Shown here: positions 12,651 to 25,159 of the stretch, in pieces | Numbering within the stretch: position 1 is the stretch's first letter | How the letters are laid out: every line of letters starts with the position of its first letter | Notes under the pieces: generated by a model | Told to the model about the DNA's origin: nothing | The model's input: the letters and a program-made list of their open reading frames with translations, nothing else | Databases searched by the model: none | Position numbers and translations under genes: made by a program | Origin: Ursus arctos | Lineage: Eukaryota; Chordata; Mammalia; Carnivora; Ursidae | Length of the DNA stretch: 64,000 bases | Reading direction: 5' to 3' | NCBI RefSeq assembly: GCF_023065955.2 | Contig: NW_026622930.1 | Location: 23,599,449-23,663,448, forward strand

Positions 12651-13159
12651 ATGATTCTACATCAATGGTTCTCCATCTTTGAGATTCATAGGAGGGGGTG
12701 GTGCTTCTCCAAAAGCATGCACATCCCTCAAGGTCTGCCCACAATTTCTGGAGAGTCCCAGGACCCTTACCTCGCACTAAGAAGTGGCCCCCTGAAGCGG
12801 CCCCGCTCAGGAGATGACCATTTAGCTCTCCCTGCCTTCACTTGTCCAGGCACACTCCTGTCTCTTCTGGTCTCAGACCCTGTGCTTCTAAGGCTTCCCT
12901 GTCCTCCCTTGTCCCAGCTTTCCCCCAGGTTAGTCACAAACCTCACGGCCTGCCCCGGCCCCTCCCCACAATATACCGCAGATCCACAGACGCCCTGGTC
13001 CTGACCGTTCGGCCTGGCTGCCCTCTCACCCTCTCCCGGTCTCCCTGACCCCATGCTTCCATTCGGCGCTTGTCTGAGGCTCAGAGATTTAGAGCACAGG
13101 GCTGAGGTTATTAAACCCCACTGGAAGATGCCTCGCACACCGAGAGGTAAACTCTTCGC

Positions 13160-13380
13160 TGAGGCTTAATTACGCACAGATGTTGTGATGGGGTGCCCGT
13201 GTGCAAAGGCAATCTATCTCCAGTTTTAAGAGCTGAACTGGGTTCACAGTGCAAAATTTGCTTCCCACTTGTTATGTGTTTAGGCAAAATTAATTACTCA
13301 GGAGCCTTAGTCGCACCATTGTCTTAGGAAAAGTGTGTGGGTTTTAGAAGGGGCAGGTCAAATTGTTACATTAATTATTT
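13160..13380. promoter_or_regulatory. TTAATTA-rich non-repeat patch (possible conserved element)
   Basis: TTAATTA occurs at 13166-13172, 13290-13296 and 13371-13377 in sequence that resembles none of the repeats here. TAATTA is the core of many homeodomain sites. Function is only inferred. Confidence 0.3.
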
Positions 13381-15544
13381 ACCCATTTGGCATCCTCATT
13401 TCAGAAATTTGTGTTATTATTATTATTACATGTCTTGGTCTGGCAGATGCTAGTTGGCCCCAGCCAAAGGATGATTTGCTGTTTCCATGGGAACGGTGAA
13501 GGAGATGTTCTGTGTGTCTGGTTCATAGCTCTGGTGCCGAGGAGCGCCCCTGCCAGCTAAGAGGCAACAGAATGTCCTTAGGCGAGCACCAGAGATGAAG
13601 TCAGAAAATCGGGGTTGCAGCCCTAGCTCCACTACTCTAAGACTGTCACTTGGAAAATGGGGTGATGGCTGTTGGAAGGACCCAATGTCATGGTACCTGC
13701 ATAGTGTCCAGGGAAGCCGAAGAAACATTTAGTCAATATTGCCTATCCCTCTGTACACTCAACACTTCTTGGAAGCCCCCTCTGAGCTCCTTACCCTGAG
13801 CAGAACGAAGCGCTCGCTCTCGGGCATCCACAGAAACAGGGCCAAGTCTCTGTCACAGGCTGCACATCTCTGCATGGCACAGGCCTGGACTGTAGCAGCA
13901 CAGTGTGTCTGTCCCCCCCCCAGATGGGACCTTTTCTCAGGTCGGAGCCAACCATCTCATACTCAGCCAGGCCCCCTAGCTCCTAGCACAACAAGGTCAG
14001 GAAATGCTCAGGAAATGCGGGATGAAGGGATGGAAGAAACGGGAGATGCAAGCAGAAGCAAACATGGCACCGCGCTAATGAGTTGGTAGGGTTCCTTGTC
14101 TGAGACAGCCACGTTTTTATTGAATTGGTGGCTTGAACTTCAAAGCTGGGGCAATGGTACCAGCTCTAGTCTGCACGTCGGGATTTACAGGCACAAAAGG
14201 GTCTGTACATCCCGATCTAAGACAGCCAGCTGAGGAAAAGGCAGTCGAACATAGTACTGGGGCATCCAGTCGGACCTGACTCTCAGCTCACTCAAAGGGT
14301 CAAACTTGGCCAATGGCCACATCTTTCACCAACATCAGTGTGAAGACACTACACTGACCCACAGTTGTGGCTTTTCCTCCCATCGTCTGAGCTCTAGGAT
14401 TCTCGGGTGGTTAGGGTGGGCACACCCTCTGTCTCCCATCTCCGTTAACCAATCTGGAGAGCAGAAATATAAACACCACCTCCATCTCCTACGATGTCTT
14501 CAGAAGCCACTTTTGTCAAGAGCAAGAGACCTTCCCATTCAGTGCACTGAGACCCCCTCCCCAAGAAGAGCACTACCAGTTTGCTCTGGAACTAGCACCT
14601 GGAGCTCCTGACGGCTCTGTGACTTCCGTTCCCAAACGATCCAGGCTTCCTGTGAAGAGAGAAGGGCTGATCTCTTCAAAGAGTTGAAAGCCAAGCTCTC
14701 TGCACAGAGTACCAGACAGGCCCAACCCCTGTACCATGAAGAGAAACCCGTGGGGGAAATGGGTCCAAGACCCACCAAGGACCAAATATGTCGGGAGAAC
14801 AGTGGTGCTGGCGTGCATCTATCTAGGGAGAAGCCTATGGAGCCCATGGGGAACGTCAGGCCAATCCTCAATGACCCGTTCTAGGGCCAGCTCCTCGGCA
14901 GAGCCTGTCCTGCCCTGATCAACCACGGAAGTCCCTTCTCCTGAATGGAGAGCTCGTACCAGCAGGACCTCCCTCTTACAAAGCTGCTACTTTGTATCAT
15001 TTTATCTTGTTTCCCACAGTAAGTGTCTTCTATCATCAGACAGGCAGTTCTTCTATAATACTTGAAAACACAAATTTTTTCTAATGCGATTGATATATTA
15101 GGGGGCAGTTTGATCGTAATGCAAATCTTGCATTGGGTTATATGAGCTATCCTCCCCAGGAAACACCATGTGAACATAGGAAACTGCTTCCCGCCGGGCT
15201 GCACAACACGGGCGAGCACAAAACACACACACCCCAACATCACCAAGGGCGTCATGAGTCCCAACCACACACATCCGGTGTTACAACTTTCCGTCCAATT
15301 CCCGATGACGGGCCTCCCACCACGTCACAATAACGCACAAGCAGCAACTCTGTCGATGCCTGTTTGCACAAGCAGATGTCACGATAGAGTGCCATGTGCT
15401 CCGTGGTCTTACGTACTTCTTAGCCATTTAACGTGTAAAACTACGCTACCGTTTCTAGTAGGTTCCCACCTTCTTTTATTTTCTGTGTCACTGGTGACAT
15501 TGTTTTAAATTTGTGTTTTCTCTTTCGTGAATTGTCTTTTTTTC

Positions 15545-16290
15545 CTTATTTTATTTTCTACTGAAGTATAATGAACATACAGTGTTACACTACTTACAGG
15601 TGGATGAGTCAACAATGCTAGAAATTACTCAGAGCTCATCACAGTCAGCAGACTCTTAATCCCATTTATCTATTTCACCCATCCCTCCATCCACCTCCCC
15701 TCTGGCAACCACCAGATTGTTCTCTGTATTTAAGTCAATTTTTTTTTCTGTCTTTATCGTTCACTTGTTTTGTTTCTTTAATTCCATATACAAGTAAGAT
15801 CATATGGTATTTGCCTTTCTCTGTCCGACTTATTTCACTTAGCACTATGCGCTCTAGTCCATCCATGTGGTTGCAAATGGCAAGATCACATTCTTTTTCA
15901 TGGCTGAGTTGTACTCCATCGTGTATATATCACATCTATTCTGTCCATTCATCCGTGGATGGACACTTGGGTTGCTTCCACATCTTGGCTATCGTAAATA
16001 ATGCTGCAATAAACACAAGGCTGCATCTATCTGGATCATATGTTAGTTCTGTTTTCAGTTTTTTGAGGAACCTGCATGCTGTGTCCCACAGTGGCTGCAC
16101 CAATGTACATTCCCACCAAATGTACAAAAGGGTTCCTTTTTCTCCGCATCCTCGCCAACACTTGTTATTTCTTGTCTTTTTGATTCTAGCTATTCTGACA
16201 GGTGAGAGGTGATACCCACTGTGGGTATGGTTTGCATGAGTGATGCTGAGCACCTGGTCATGTTTCTGTTGGCCCTGTTGTAAGCCTAGC
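15545..16290 (-). mobile_element. L1 LINE fragment
   Basis: Read on the minus strand it gives broken ORF2 C-terminal sequence ([38 protein letters not shown]) followed by an L1M-type 3' region. It is sense with respect to ADCK1, truncated and interrupted by stops. Confidence 0.88.
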
Positions 16291-16392
16291 CCAATTTTCC
16301 CCATAAGCCCTGTGCTTTCTGTTGTGTGAGTTTGCATGCTATGGAGGTTTCTAGGAACACATACGTTGTGTTATAACAGAAATGACTGTACA

Positions 16393-16598
16393 GGGGCACC
16401 TGGGTAGTGCGGTCGTTGGGTGTCTGCCTTCGGCTCAGGGCGTGATCCCAGCGTTCTGGGATCGAGCCCCACATCAGGCTCCTCCGCTGGGAGCCTGCTT
16501 CTTCCTCTCCCCCTGCTTGTGTTCCCTCTCTCGCTGGCTGTCTCTATGTCATCTATGTCAAATAAATAAATAAAAATCTTTAAAAAAAAAAAAAAGAA
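16393..16598 (+). mobile_element. CanSINE, young arctoid-type copy
   Basis: Head GGGGCACCTGGGTAGTGCGG, body with GCGTTCTGGGATCGAGCCCC and CTTGTGTTCCCTCTCTCGC, then a long A tail. The perfect 15-bp target duplication AGAAATGACTGTACA lies at 16378-16392 and 16599-16613. It is antisense to ADCK1 and about 380 bp downstream of the ExD exon in transcript sense. Confidence 0.95.
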
Positions 16599-16996
16599 AG
16601 AAATGACTGTACAATAAATGAGGTAATAAATGTATAGTGTTAGGAACAGCACCAGAGCACAGCAGCATTAGCTCCCATCATCATCAACGTCCTCATCCCA
16701 TGCTTCACGGAGGGAGAGACCATAGCTTACAGGCCCTTGGGTATGACTCAGTGTCTTAGAATTACAGACACTCAGTAAACATCTGTTTAGCCGATAGGTC
16801 AACAATCACAGTTGGTATTTCTTTTAACACTGTCCTCAAGAGCTTTAATGTGCGACACCAGGGTTCGGAAACAAGACTCAGGAAGGAGGCATCCCCACTC
16901 ATGTCCTGCAAGGGGGGGACATTCAGGGCAGGGATCAGTCTTCCCCCACACTCTCTCACCACACCACCATGCCCCCCGTTGCCCTGCTCCTCCTAC

Positions 16997-17155
16997 CTTT
17001 AAGAAGTCAAAGTGCTTGAGCATTTGGGCTACTTTCTCAGCATTCCTCCCTTCGTTGAGGAAATCCAGCTCCAAAGGCAGGTTCTTCTTGGCTTCATCCA
17101 CCAGCCACATGAACTCAAACTCCGGAAACAGCTGCTTCACGGCCAGGACAAGCAC
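16997..17155 (-). CDS. ADCK1: ADCK1 coding exon with the ExD motif (53 codons)
   Basis: The exon is 159 bp, phase 0-0, from VLVLAVKQLF to KHFDFLK. The segment NLPLELDFLNEGRNAEKV contains E29 and D31 of the exon in the ELD context, matching the ExD motif conserved after KxGQ in the UbiB family; it corresponds to the alpha-C region whose glutamate pairs with the ATP-site lysine. The acceptor in transcript sense is GGTGGATTTCAG before GTGCTT, with a rather short pyrimidine tract. The donor is AAG|GTAGGA. The exon has exactly the length of its upstream neighbour. A young antisense CanSINE sits about 380 bp into the following intron (16393-16598). Confidence 0.97.
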
Positions 17156-17394
17156 CTGAAATCCACCGAGCACCCCATCAGTCAGCCCACGGTACCCACC
17201 ACGGGAGCTCCGTTTCCTGCCCTCCTGCCTGGGTCTGGGCATTGACAAGTCCCTAGGCCTCGCCTGAAGCAAGGCCTCCCTGCTCCCCAGGGGCCTGTCC
17301 CCGCAGCTCAAATCCAAGATGAGAAAAGCCCAACAGCCGCCAGCAGTAAGAGCCCCCATCTGCCGAGCACCCCCCACACGCCCAGTGCTGGGCC

Positions 17395-17570
17395 AAGTAC
17401 TTACATTATTATTCTACTCAGTCTTCACAACTCTGGGAGGTCCGTGGTATACACTTGACCCCATTTTACAGATGAGGAAGTCAAGGCTCTGGGAGGTTAT
17501 ATGATTGTCCCAAATTTGCCCGGCAAGGAAACAAAGAGGCAGAATTCCGCTTCAGTCCACCCAGCCCCCA
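17395..17570 (-). repeat. MIR SINE remnant
   Basis: CCATTTTACAGATGAGGAAG and CAAGGCTCTGGGAGGTTATA match the reversed MIR core. It lies about 240 bp upstream (transcript sense) of the ExD exon. Confidence 0.75.
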
Positions 17571-18324
17571 AACCCTTGCTCTCGCTCACTTGCTGAACTG
17601 CTGCCTCGGCTGCACCCAGACTTGCTCCTATGGTCCTGTTTACAAAGGGCAGGGAGGGCATGACAACTGTATGGCGTTCTGCCCCTTTCTTAAGCTGAGG
17701 GCAGGTACCTGAGAATTTGTGACGCTACTTTCTATACATTTTGCATGTCTAAAATAGTGCTTGATAAAAACTACACTGGAATAAGAAGACAAGATTGTAT
17801 AAGACAGGAGGAGTAAGAGAGAAGGGATGTGACCACTGGGATAAAAAGCTCAGGTTTCTGGCAATTTGGACACACTGCAGATTCTTAAGTGAGAACATGA
17901 TGGAAGCAGGATTTTTATAGACTTACAGGGCATTCCTCAGTTTAATGATGTGAAATTAAATGCTCCTGGCAGAGAAAAGGGGCCCAGTGACATCTGCAGA
18001 GCATGCCATGACCATCACCATGGGCTGGGACTCAGTTCTGAGGCTGCCCCACCTGGGGCTCTGGACTCGAGAGAATCTGGAAAGTTTGTGGATGATGGCT
18101 CTGCAGTAGGTGAGGAGGGTGAGGCCAGGAACATGGGAGACGCATTTCCTGAGAGAAACACAGAAAGGGACTCCCCTATTCTACTATGAGCCCTCCTCTC
18201 AGTGTTCAAAGTGACCAATCCTACCAGAAATTCCTGATATGGATTACAGTCCCAATTCTCCAAGAACGCCCATCTCCATCCCCTAGTTATGCCAGACAGC
18301 AATGAACAAGAATTTAAAAACCCC

Positions 18325-18507
18325 GGGGCAGCTGGGTGGCTCAGTCGGTTAAGCGCCTGCCTTTGGCTCAGGTCATGATCCCAGGATTCTGGGATCGAGC
18401 CCTGCATTGGGCTCCCTGCTCAGCGGAGAGTCTGCTTCTCCCCCTCCTTCCTGCTCGTGCTCTCTCTCACTATCTCTGTCTCTCTCAAATAAATGAAATA
18501 TTTTTTA
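18325..18507 (+). mobile_element. CanSINE (outer member of a nested pair)
   Basis: Head GGGGCAGCTGGGTGGCTCAG, box B-like GGTCATGATCCCAGG, body ending CTCAAATAAATGAAATATTTTT. A second CanSINE has inserted into its A-rich tail. An imperfect outer duplication (AAGAATTTAAAAACC versus AAGAATTAAAATACC near 18310 and 18745) brackets both. Confidence 0.9.
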
Positions 18508-18520
18508 AAAAAGATATATA

Positions 18521-18727
18521 GGGGCACCTGGGTGGCTCAGTCATTAAGCGTCTGCCTTCAGCTCAGGGCGTGATCCCAGGGTCCTGGGATCGAGCCCCAC
18601 ATCAGGCTCCCTGCTGAGGGCCTGCTTCTTCCTCTCCCACTCCCCCTGCTTGTGTTCCCTCTCTCGCTGGCTGTCTCTCTGTCAAGTAAATAAATAAAAA
18701 TCTTGAAAAATAATAAAAATAAAAATT
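18521..18727 (+). mobile_element. CanSINE inserted in the tail of the preceding one
   Basis: Head GGGGCACCTGGGTGGCTCAG, the arctoid-type body with CTGAGGGCCTGCTTCTTCC and CTTGTGTTCCCTCTCTCGC, and an AAATAAATAAAAATC tail. The short direct repeat AAAAAGATATA occurs at about 18508-18518 and 18728-18738. It is younger than the element it sits in. Confidence 0.9.
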
Positions 18728-18791
18728 AAAAAGATATAAAAAAAAGAATTAAAATACCATGGGCCCATTGGTACCAAAGACCTACCCCATC

Positions 18792-19382
18792 TGTTGTGGA
18801 CTGAATGTTTGTATCCCCCCCCCAAATTCAATGCCAAAGCCCTAATCTCCAGTATGATGGTGTTCGGAGATGGGGCCTTGGGGAGGTAATTAGGTTGCAA
18901 TGAGGTCATGAAGGTGGGGTCCCTATGATGGTTTTTAGTGTCCTCATAAGAAGAGGAAGAGACAGAGCTCTCTTTTCTATGTAGGGGCACAGAGAGAAGG
19001 TGGCTCTCTTCAAGCCGGAAAGAAAGTCCTAACCAGGAACTGAATTGGCCAGCACCTTGATCTTGGACTTCCAGCTTCCAGAACCACAAAAAATAAACAT
19101 CTGTTTTTGGTTTTGTTTTTGTTTTGTTTAAGAGAGAGTATGAGAGCACATGTGAGTGGAGGGGGAGGGGCAGAGAGAGAAGGAAAACCTTAAGCAGGCT
19201 CTATGCCCAGTGAGGAGCACAACACGGGGCTCAATCTCACAACCCTGAGACCATGACCTGAGCCGAAATCAAGAGTCGAACCCTGAACCGACTAAGCTAC
19301 CCAGGTGCCCCTAAATGTCTGTTATTGAAGCCACCCAGTCTACGGTATCTTGTTACAGCAGCCTGAGCAGACCAAGATGCCA
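18792..19382 (+). mobile_element. MaLR (MLT1-like) LTR split by a CanSINE
   Basis: TGTTGTGGACTGAATGTTTG at the start, GGTAATTAGGTTGCAATGAG, CACCTTGATCTTGGACTTCC and GCCACCCAGTCTACGGTATC at the end match the ERVL-MaLR LTR pattern. It is a solitary LTR; no internal region is seen. A minus-strand CanSINE interrupts it at 19120-19309. Confidence 0.8.
19120..19309 (-). mobile_element. CanSINE, the only copy in ADCK1 sense orientation
   Basis: On the plus strand the element reads backwards: a T-rich start, AGAGAGAG, then CTGAGCCGAAATCAAGAGTC and finally CTACCCAGGTGCCCC. It split an MLT1-like LTR; flanking TAAACATCTGTTTTT and TAAATGTCTGTTATT are an eroded target duplication. Confidence 0.92.
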
Positions 19383-20879
19383 TCCCATCTACCCAGAAGG
19401 ACTCACTGAGCCCCAGCCATGAACTAGTCTTAAGCTTCCTTTTGCCCTGGTCTGTATGATACCCAGCACTGTGATAGGCACACGCAACACAAAAGAAAGA
19501 GATCTAAAGCAGGGCCATTAACTACAAGGCATTTGCGGCTTTGTTTTTAAACCCTGTGTCCTAGACGATGTACCAGATGCCATTCTAGTGGAATCATCAC
19601 ACAAGGTTATTATACTCAATTCCTATCAAAACCCTTTTTAATTACATTCGGCTGCAGTCTCATTTCTTTTAAGTCTTGTCTAGTCTTTCATGGGCTAGAC
19701 CTGTGACCTTATGATAATTGATTTAGTTTATGTTTTGCTTCTGTTTGAGTCACACAAAGCTAGGCGGGAGGGGTGGCAACAGCAAGGCTCGCACAGCATG
19801 TGTCAGGCCCAGGCAACGGGGACCAGCGGCCCCCAAGGCATTGCGTCTCATCACCGTGCCCTCAGACGGCCCTCAGCCGCCACCAAAGGGGAGGCAGAGC
19901 TGGTGCATGGGAAACAGAGGCACTCGCCTGGACCAGGGCCAAGTGCACACCTGACCTCTGAAACACCTGAATTCTACTTTCCGGGCTCCAAGTTCAGGGA
20001 GAAACCTCTTGGACGTTTTCCTCCAGCCTCAATTCCAGAGGTTCTCACCCAGGAGGGACAAGGGAAGGAAACACAGTGAGGCTCAGTCCTTCGTTCAGTC
20101 AAGAATTCCTGATTCCCTACTAGGTGATTACTCAGGGCCAGACATGGGCATACATGGGGAGCCACATAACGGGGTTTCTACCTGGGGATGAGGCTTCTGG
20201 CCAAATGATAAACCCTCATCGTTTAATATATGGTCACTGTTATTTGTGAAATTTTAAACAATCATTGATATCCAAACAGCACTGAAAGGCACTTACAGAT
20301 TTTCCTGTTACTAATCAATGATATAGTCATTACTAGTTCTATTGGTTTTTATTAATACCTAATGACATTAATCATAAAAGTAGTCAAAGATTCGATTGAT
20401 TAATTGCTAATAACTAATTCGTAAACTAATTCATAACCCAAAGAACTTTACAGTACTCATAAAGCTGGTTTCTAAAGCACTGTGTGGGGAGTGGCTGAGT
20501 CACTCCCTTAGTTAATATAAAATGAGAGGGTCTGTTGGAATGGACGTCAGTGGTTCACTGCTTTATTGAAGGATACCCTCGCCTTTTATAGGAAGTCTAC
20601 CAGTTCAAAAATTTGCTGCCAGCTGTGAAGCCCAGAAAATGTGCCTACTCACATAGTCTTGTACATAATTCAGGAGGGTTACTAAGCCCTTAAACTTCAA
20701 GGGGGGAGGGAAATGGGTCAGGTTAGGAGTCATCTGGTCCAAATCTGAAATGGTTTGGGCTGCTGCCATTAGAGACTTTTCTTGGCGGAGGAGAATAAAA
20801 CAAAACCATTTCACCTTCTGTTTTCATCCAATTCCCTTTCTAAGAGCCTGCCCTAAGTAGATTCATTTAAATTTTTCCT

Positions 20880-21085
20880 TTTTGACAACAGCTGCAGTCA
20901 ACTAAAATAAAACAGGTGTTGTTATCAATTTGGCTTTTTGATTTTTCTCCCAAACTGTATCTTCTCCATAAAATTCTTCCAACAGCCAATGTTTCCACCA
21001 GTGCCTAGCATGTACCCTATACTCAGCAGATGTTTATTGAATATTTGCGTGAATAACTGAGTGAATAAATGAATAAATGAACATT
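20880..21085 (+). mobile_element. L2 3'-end remnant
   Basis: CCAGTGCCTAGCATGTACCC, AGATGTTTATTGAATATTTG and GAATAAATGAATAAATGAAC are the characteristic L2 end. Confidence 0.6.
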
Positions 21086-21479
21086 TCAAAGGGTTGGTCC
21101 TCTCCCCGGAGATGATTATATGTTCACATGTGTTTTACTCAAATAAATTAAGTTTTTCTATTCCTGAGGTTTCGGTGGGGAAAGGGATTACCTCTGAATT
21201 TTCGGTGACCACAGTTTTGGAATGCCTGAGAATTTTCTACGTGATTTGAAACCTTATGAGTCAATCAAGGTATGTTCAACAATTAGCATTTCCTGCAAGG
21301 TAGAATAATGAAATTATTTTCCTATAGGGTCATTGGCTCACAGGAGGAAAAATCAATTGTGAGCCACACAGAAATATAATGGAAAAAACTGAATCTCACA
21401 TAAAAGTTTGGAAACTAGTGATTGCTATTTATAATAACAAAAAAAAAAAAAAGGAAATTTTCATTATTTAGTACCTACC

Positions 21480-21640
21480 CCATACCAGGCACTGTTCTAT
21501 GAGGCACGTTATAGACATGCTCTCATTTAATCCTCTTTTTGCCCATTTTACAGAGAAAGAAACTGGTTCCAGTAGGTAAAAGCATTTCTCAAGGTCACAG
21601 AGCTGGTCATTTCAAATGCGAGACTTGGACCCAGGGTTTT
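21480..21640 (-). repeat. MIR SINE remnant
   Basis: CCAGGCACTGTTCTATGAGG, GCCCATTTTACAGAGAAAGA and CAAGGTCACAGAGCTGGTC match reversed MIR. Confidence 0.75.
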
Positions 21641-22899
21641 TTCGCTCTTTTCTTTCCACAGCCCTGACTCATGCAATTCAATACAGGATAATACAATAGG
21701 AAGTGTGAGATAAGGCATAAAAAGAACCGTTGTGGACTGTTAAAACTGCAACTGAAATAAGACTGACTGTTATTAAGTTATTATATCTTATAAAAGAAAT
21801 AATGCTCTATGGGAAAACAGCACACTAAATGGAACGCCTGCATGGATCCGAACTGGTAAAAATGGATGTTCGACAAAGATCGAAAATCAATTCAGAGTGA
21901 TGTAAATAGCCTACAATTCATGGGGTTTATCTTTGTTCCAATAAGTTATTAAAGTGCACACTTTTTACAAAACAGAATTATAGGGTGAAGAGAAGCTTCC
22001 ATGGGATAGTCTACATCTCTGGGGTTTTTTACTGTATTTTAGAAAAAAAAATCAGCTGTTGGAGTCCGTGCCAACACAAACATTACCTAGCCACCCACTG
22101 TTCAATCAACACATTCAGAAAAGAAACAAGATGACAGACAAGCGTGCACTAAAAATGTTGTTCAAAAAAGTCAACGACATGACCGTCACAGGTCTTTAGT
22201 TTTAGAGACCTCGGCATGGGCCAGATGATATCAAACAGCGGATCAGATTCTGTGGCTCAGACCAGAGTCCCACCCTGGTGTGGGAGAGCGCCTTGGGGAC
22301 AGGTGGTACGTGGAGAGCAGGAGTCAGATGCTTTAGGGAGGGACAGAGCAAGGGGGTATTCATCATCAATTCCAGAAGCTTGCGAGATAACAGGGAGTGA
22401 TACGGCGTGGTGCTACTGGGACCTGGGGATATGGCTTTACCACCAGCTCGCAGGCCCTCGGGGTCCTGCCATGCTCTCTGACAGTGAGAACGGCAGTGAG
22501 ATCCAGCCCGCCGAGCTCCCTGCTACTGTGAGCCAGCCCGCCAGCAGACGAACAGACTCTGCCTTGTCAGTTCACCCCTTTCTGCTGAATCATTGTTCCA
22601 ATCTCTGGGCCCAATTAGTCTGGCTCTGGACAGCCACTCAAATCAATAAGAGTCACTGGCCGTGCATCTAGAAGTAGAGTTGCCCCAACTATTAAAGGGA
22701 CAATATCAGGTGATAATGACAAAGCTGAAAAACACCCTTGGCTGTGCCTTTCTCTTTTGTGCAAAGTCACCAACACCATCAGGTGCATCAGACACCATTT
22801 ACTGAGACTTGGCTTCCACCCTCCTGCTGTCATTCAACAGTCTATAGGAGAGACTGTCCCCTGCCCCAAGAGGAGTGCCAGGTTCACAGGACACACAAA

Positions 22900-23446
22900 A
22901 CACGAAGGTGGCATGTGCTAGTAGGTGCCGACCCAGAAGCCATTCCCCTCACACTACTGGCTAACAGAACCCCAATTCTGTGCCTCTTCCACGTCCTCCA
23001 AGGAAGGCAGGCCTAAGCCTGAGAAGGTGAATCATGATCGGTCTCCCGTCTCTCGTCAAGACTGGTGTAGACTTGGGCATGTGGCCTACTTTTCACCAAT
23101 GAGAAATGAAGGAAATGCTATTGAGGGGCTCCTTTTTGATAAGGAATATGAGGGAAGAAAAAGGCCCTCTTCGGCACTGGATGTCGTCTACTTGTCACAG
23201 CAGGAACTGCTGCAGCTGTTTTGGGACCATGAGGAGCATTACCTTAGAAGGACAAGCCAGAGGAGAAGACAAAAGGAACCGGGGTCCTTAAAAACCACAG
23301 TGAAGTGTGGGATCAGTCAACCTTGGAACAGTCAACACTACTTCTAGGTGTCTTCAAATGGACGTAATACAGGTTACTATTATTTACACCACTTTCAGCT
23401 GGATTTTTCTGGTACCTGCAGCCTAAAGCATCTTAACTGATACAAC
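22900..23446 (+). mobile_element. MLT1-like or related LTR repeat
   Basis: GGGCATGTGGCCTACTTTTC, AGGAACTGCTGCAGCTGTTT and the terminal TACCTGCAGCCTAAAGCATC followed by TTAACTGATACA fit old LTR repeats. It explains the otherwise long open frame here. Confidence 0.5.
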
Positions 23447-25159
23447 CAGTAGCAGTCCCCTACCCCCTCACTCTTAAAACCCTCCCTCCCAGACCAGTCT
23501 TTACAGCAGATATGCATTTGGATTTAGCAGCTCACTTCTTCAACTGCAAATATTCAAAAGTTATGCCTGTTAGTCACTGTCTTCTTAGTATGAATTACTC
23601 TAGTCGGATTATCTTCCTTCCAAGATGATGCTGGGAGGCATCACAGAGTTGGAGAAGAGAGAGGGACAACAGTGGGCAGTGGGAGAGAAGCATGAGGACA
23701 CAAAGTACTTGGAGCTGTCATAAAAAGCAGCAGCAGAAAGCTACGCTTTTCCTCACCCTGTCTCCAAGTTGCTGGTGGCTAAGGTGGCCCTAACGCCCCC
23801 TTGAAATCACTCGTCTCCTGCTAACACACATGAGAACCTTTCCGGGGTTTTCAATCCTAAACCCAAGGTACTATTCTAGGTCAGGACACAGGAACAAGAT
23901 TATAAGACTCATTTCAAATATAAAAAGAAATGAGCTTTCCAGTTGGGCTCTTCTCCGTTTCATAGAGAAGGCCGAGGCAGGGAGGATGTTCTCCACCGGA
24001 GACCAAGCCCAGCGAGAAGGCAGCAGCATTAGCACTGCTATTAACACGGACGGTGCGTGGAGGTGGTGACCTCGGCCTCAGCCACTGTGCACGAGCCACT
24101 CTGCACTCCGCACACGGCTGCTAGGCCGTACTTCCCAAGGAAAGCATCTGATGCTTATCTCCAGGAGGAAGATGCCAAATCTTTATTAGTGCTATTATTG
24201 CTATTGACCTGCCGGCAGCCATTACTTAGGGAGTCAGTGAGGCTCTGCGTAGAGAAATGGTGTCAGCTGTCCTTCCAGCCCAAGTGGGTCCCGATGGCAC
24301 TGCTGGGGAGAGAGCAGGTTCCTGCCTGACACAGGAGTGGCTGCAGGGTCTCAAAACACCCAGGGATGCTCTGAGACTCAGTTCACTCCCAACTACGGCT
24401 GTTGCATAGCCACTGACAGGTGCTCCAGAAAACCTGGGTTTCCAGATCGAAGCCCGGTGCCACTCAGGAACCCTGCTCCCGAGCCCTGGTCAGCTCCCCT
24501 TTCCGTCACACAGAGCAGCTCTTCCAAACCTTCACCCCCACCCCCGGCCTCCAATGCCACCTCCTACCCCCTCATTCTCAGCAGATGGTCTGGCCTCCTA
24601 CTGCAGTGAAAAAAATAGGGCTATCGGGCTGGTACAACTCAGCTGCCCACTTTCCCTCCACCATCCCCCCTGCCCCACACACTCATCTGTGTGCAGCCTC
24701 ACCACCTTCCTCCAGGCTCCGAACAAAGGCTGACGGAGGCGAACGCTTCCACCTGGGTCCTGACAGCCTGATCCCTGGAGTCTCCCCCAGGACCACATCT
24801 GTCAGTTACTTCTCTCTCCTGGATCTCCAGCGCCCCCACTCCACGGCCACCCTCCCCATCAGGGACAGCCTAGTCCAGTCCCCACCTCTAATCCTGTGCT
24901 TTGCTCTAAACACCATAGGACCCTTCCCACTGTCACCTGAGTGACACCTGAGTATTCTATGTCAACCACCTCCATTCCCTGGGGCCTCAGTTTACTCCCA
25001 CCCCCTCACCCCATTCTCCTTGCTCGCCCCAAGGACTCTTAATCACCAAATCCAACAGGCCTTTTCCAGAGCTCTCCTAATTTTATCTCCCATTTAACAA
25101 CACTGAGTAATTCTGGCAGACTGTCTTTTCCCAAATGGTTACAACAATACCTCCCATTC

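Larger units (their letters stand above)
9077..16996 (-). other. ADCK1 intron between ExD and hinge exons (7,920 bp)
   Basis: It contains an old MLT1-like repeat split by a CanSINE (9620-10230), a MIR at 12.4-12.65 kb, an AT-rich TTAATTA-bearing patch (13160-13380), a 750-bp antisense L1 fragment (15545-16290) and a CanSINE of the young type (16393-16598). The stretches 10300-12000 and 13750-15500 show nothing I can name. Confidence 0.85.

Noticed and set aside
15936..16337. 133-codon minus-strand frame resembling a reverse transcriptase product
   Set aside because: It is a broken L1 ORF2 C-terminal fragment, not a host gene.
22216..22671. 151-codon plus-strand open frame
   Set aside because: No domain, signal peptide or known homology by eye; ends in ordinary intronic sequence.
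22925..23347. 140-codon charged open frame
   Set aside because: Overlaps an old LTR-type repeat whose conserved phrases explain the sequence.
24420..24944. 174-codon plus-strand open frame
   Set aside because: C-rich sequence suppresses stops; the product is Pro/Ser/Thr-rich with no family resemblance and no splice or initiation context.
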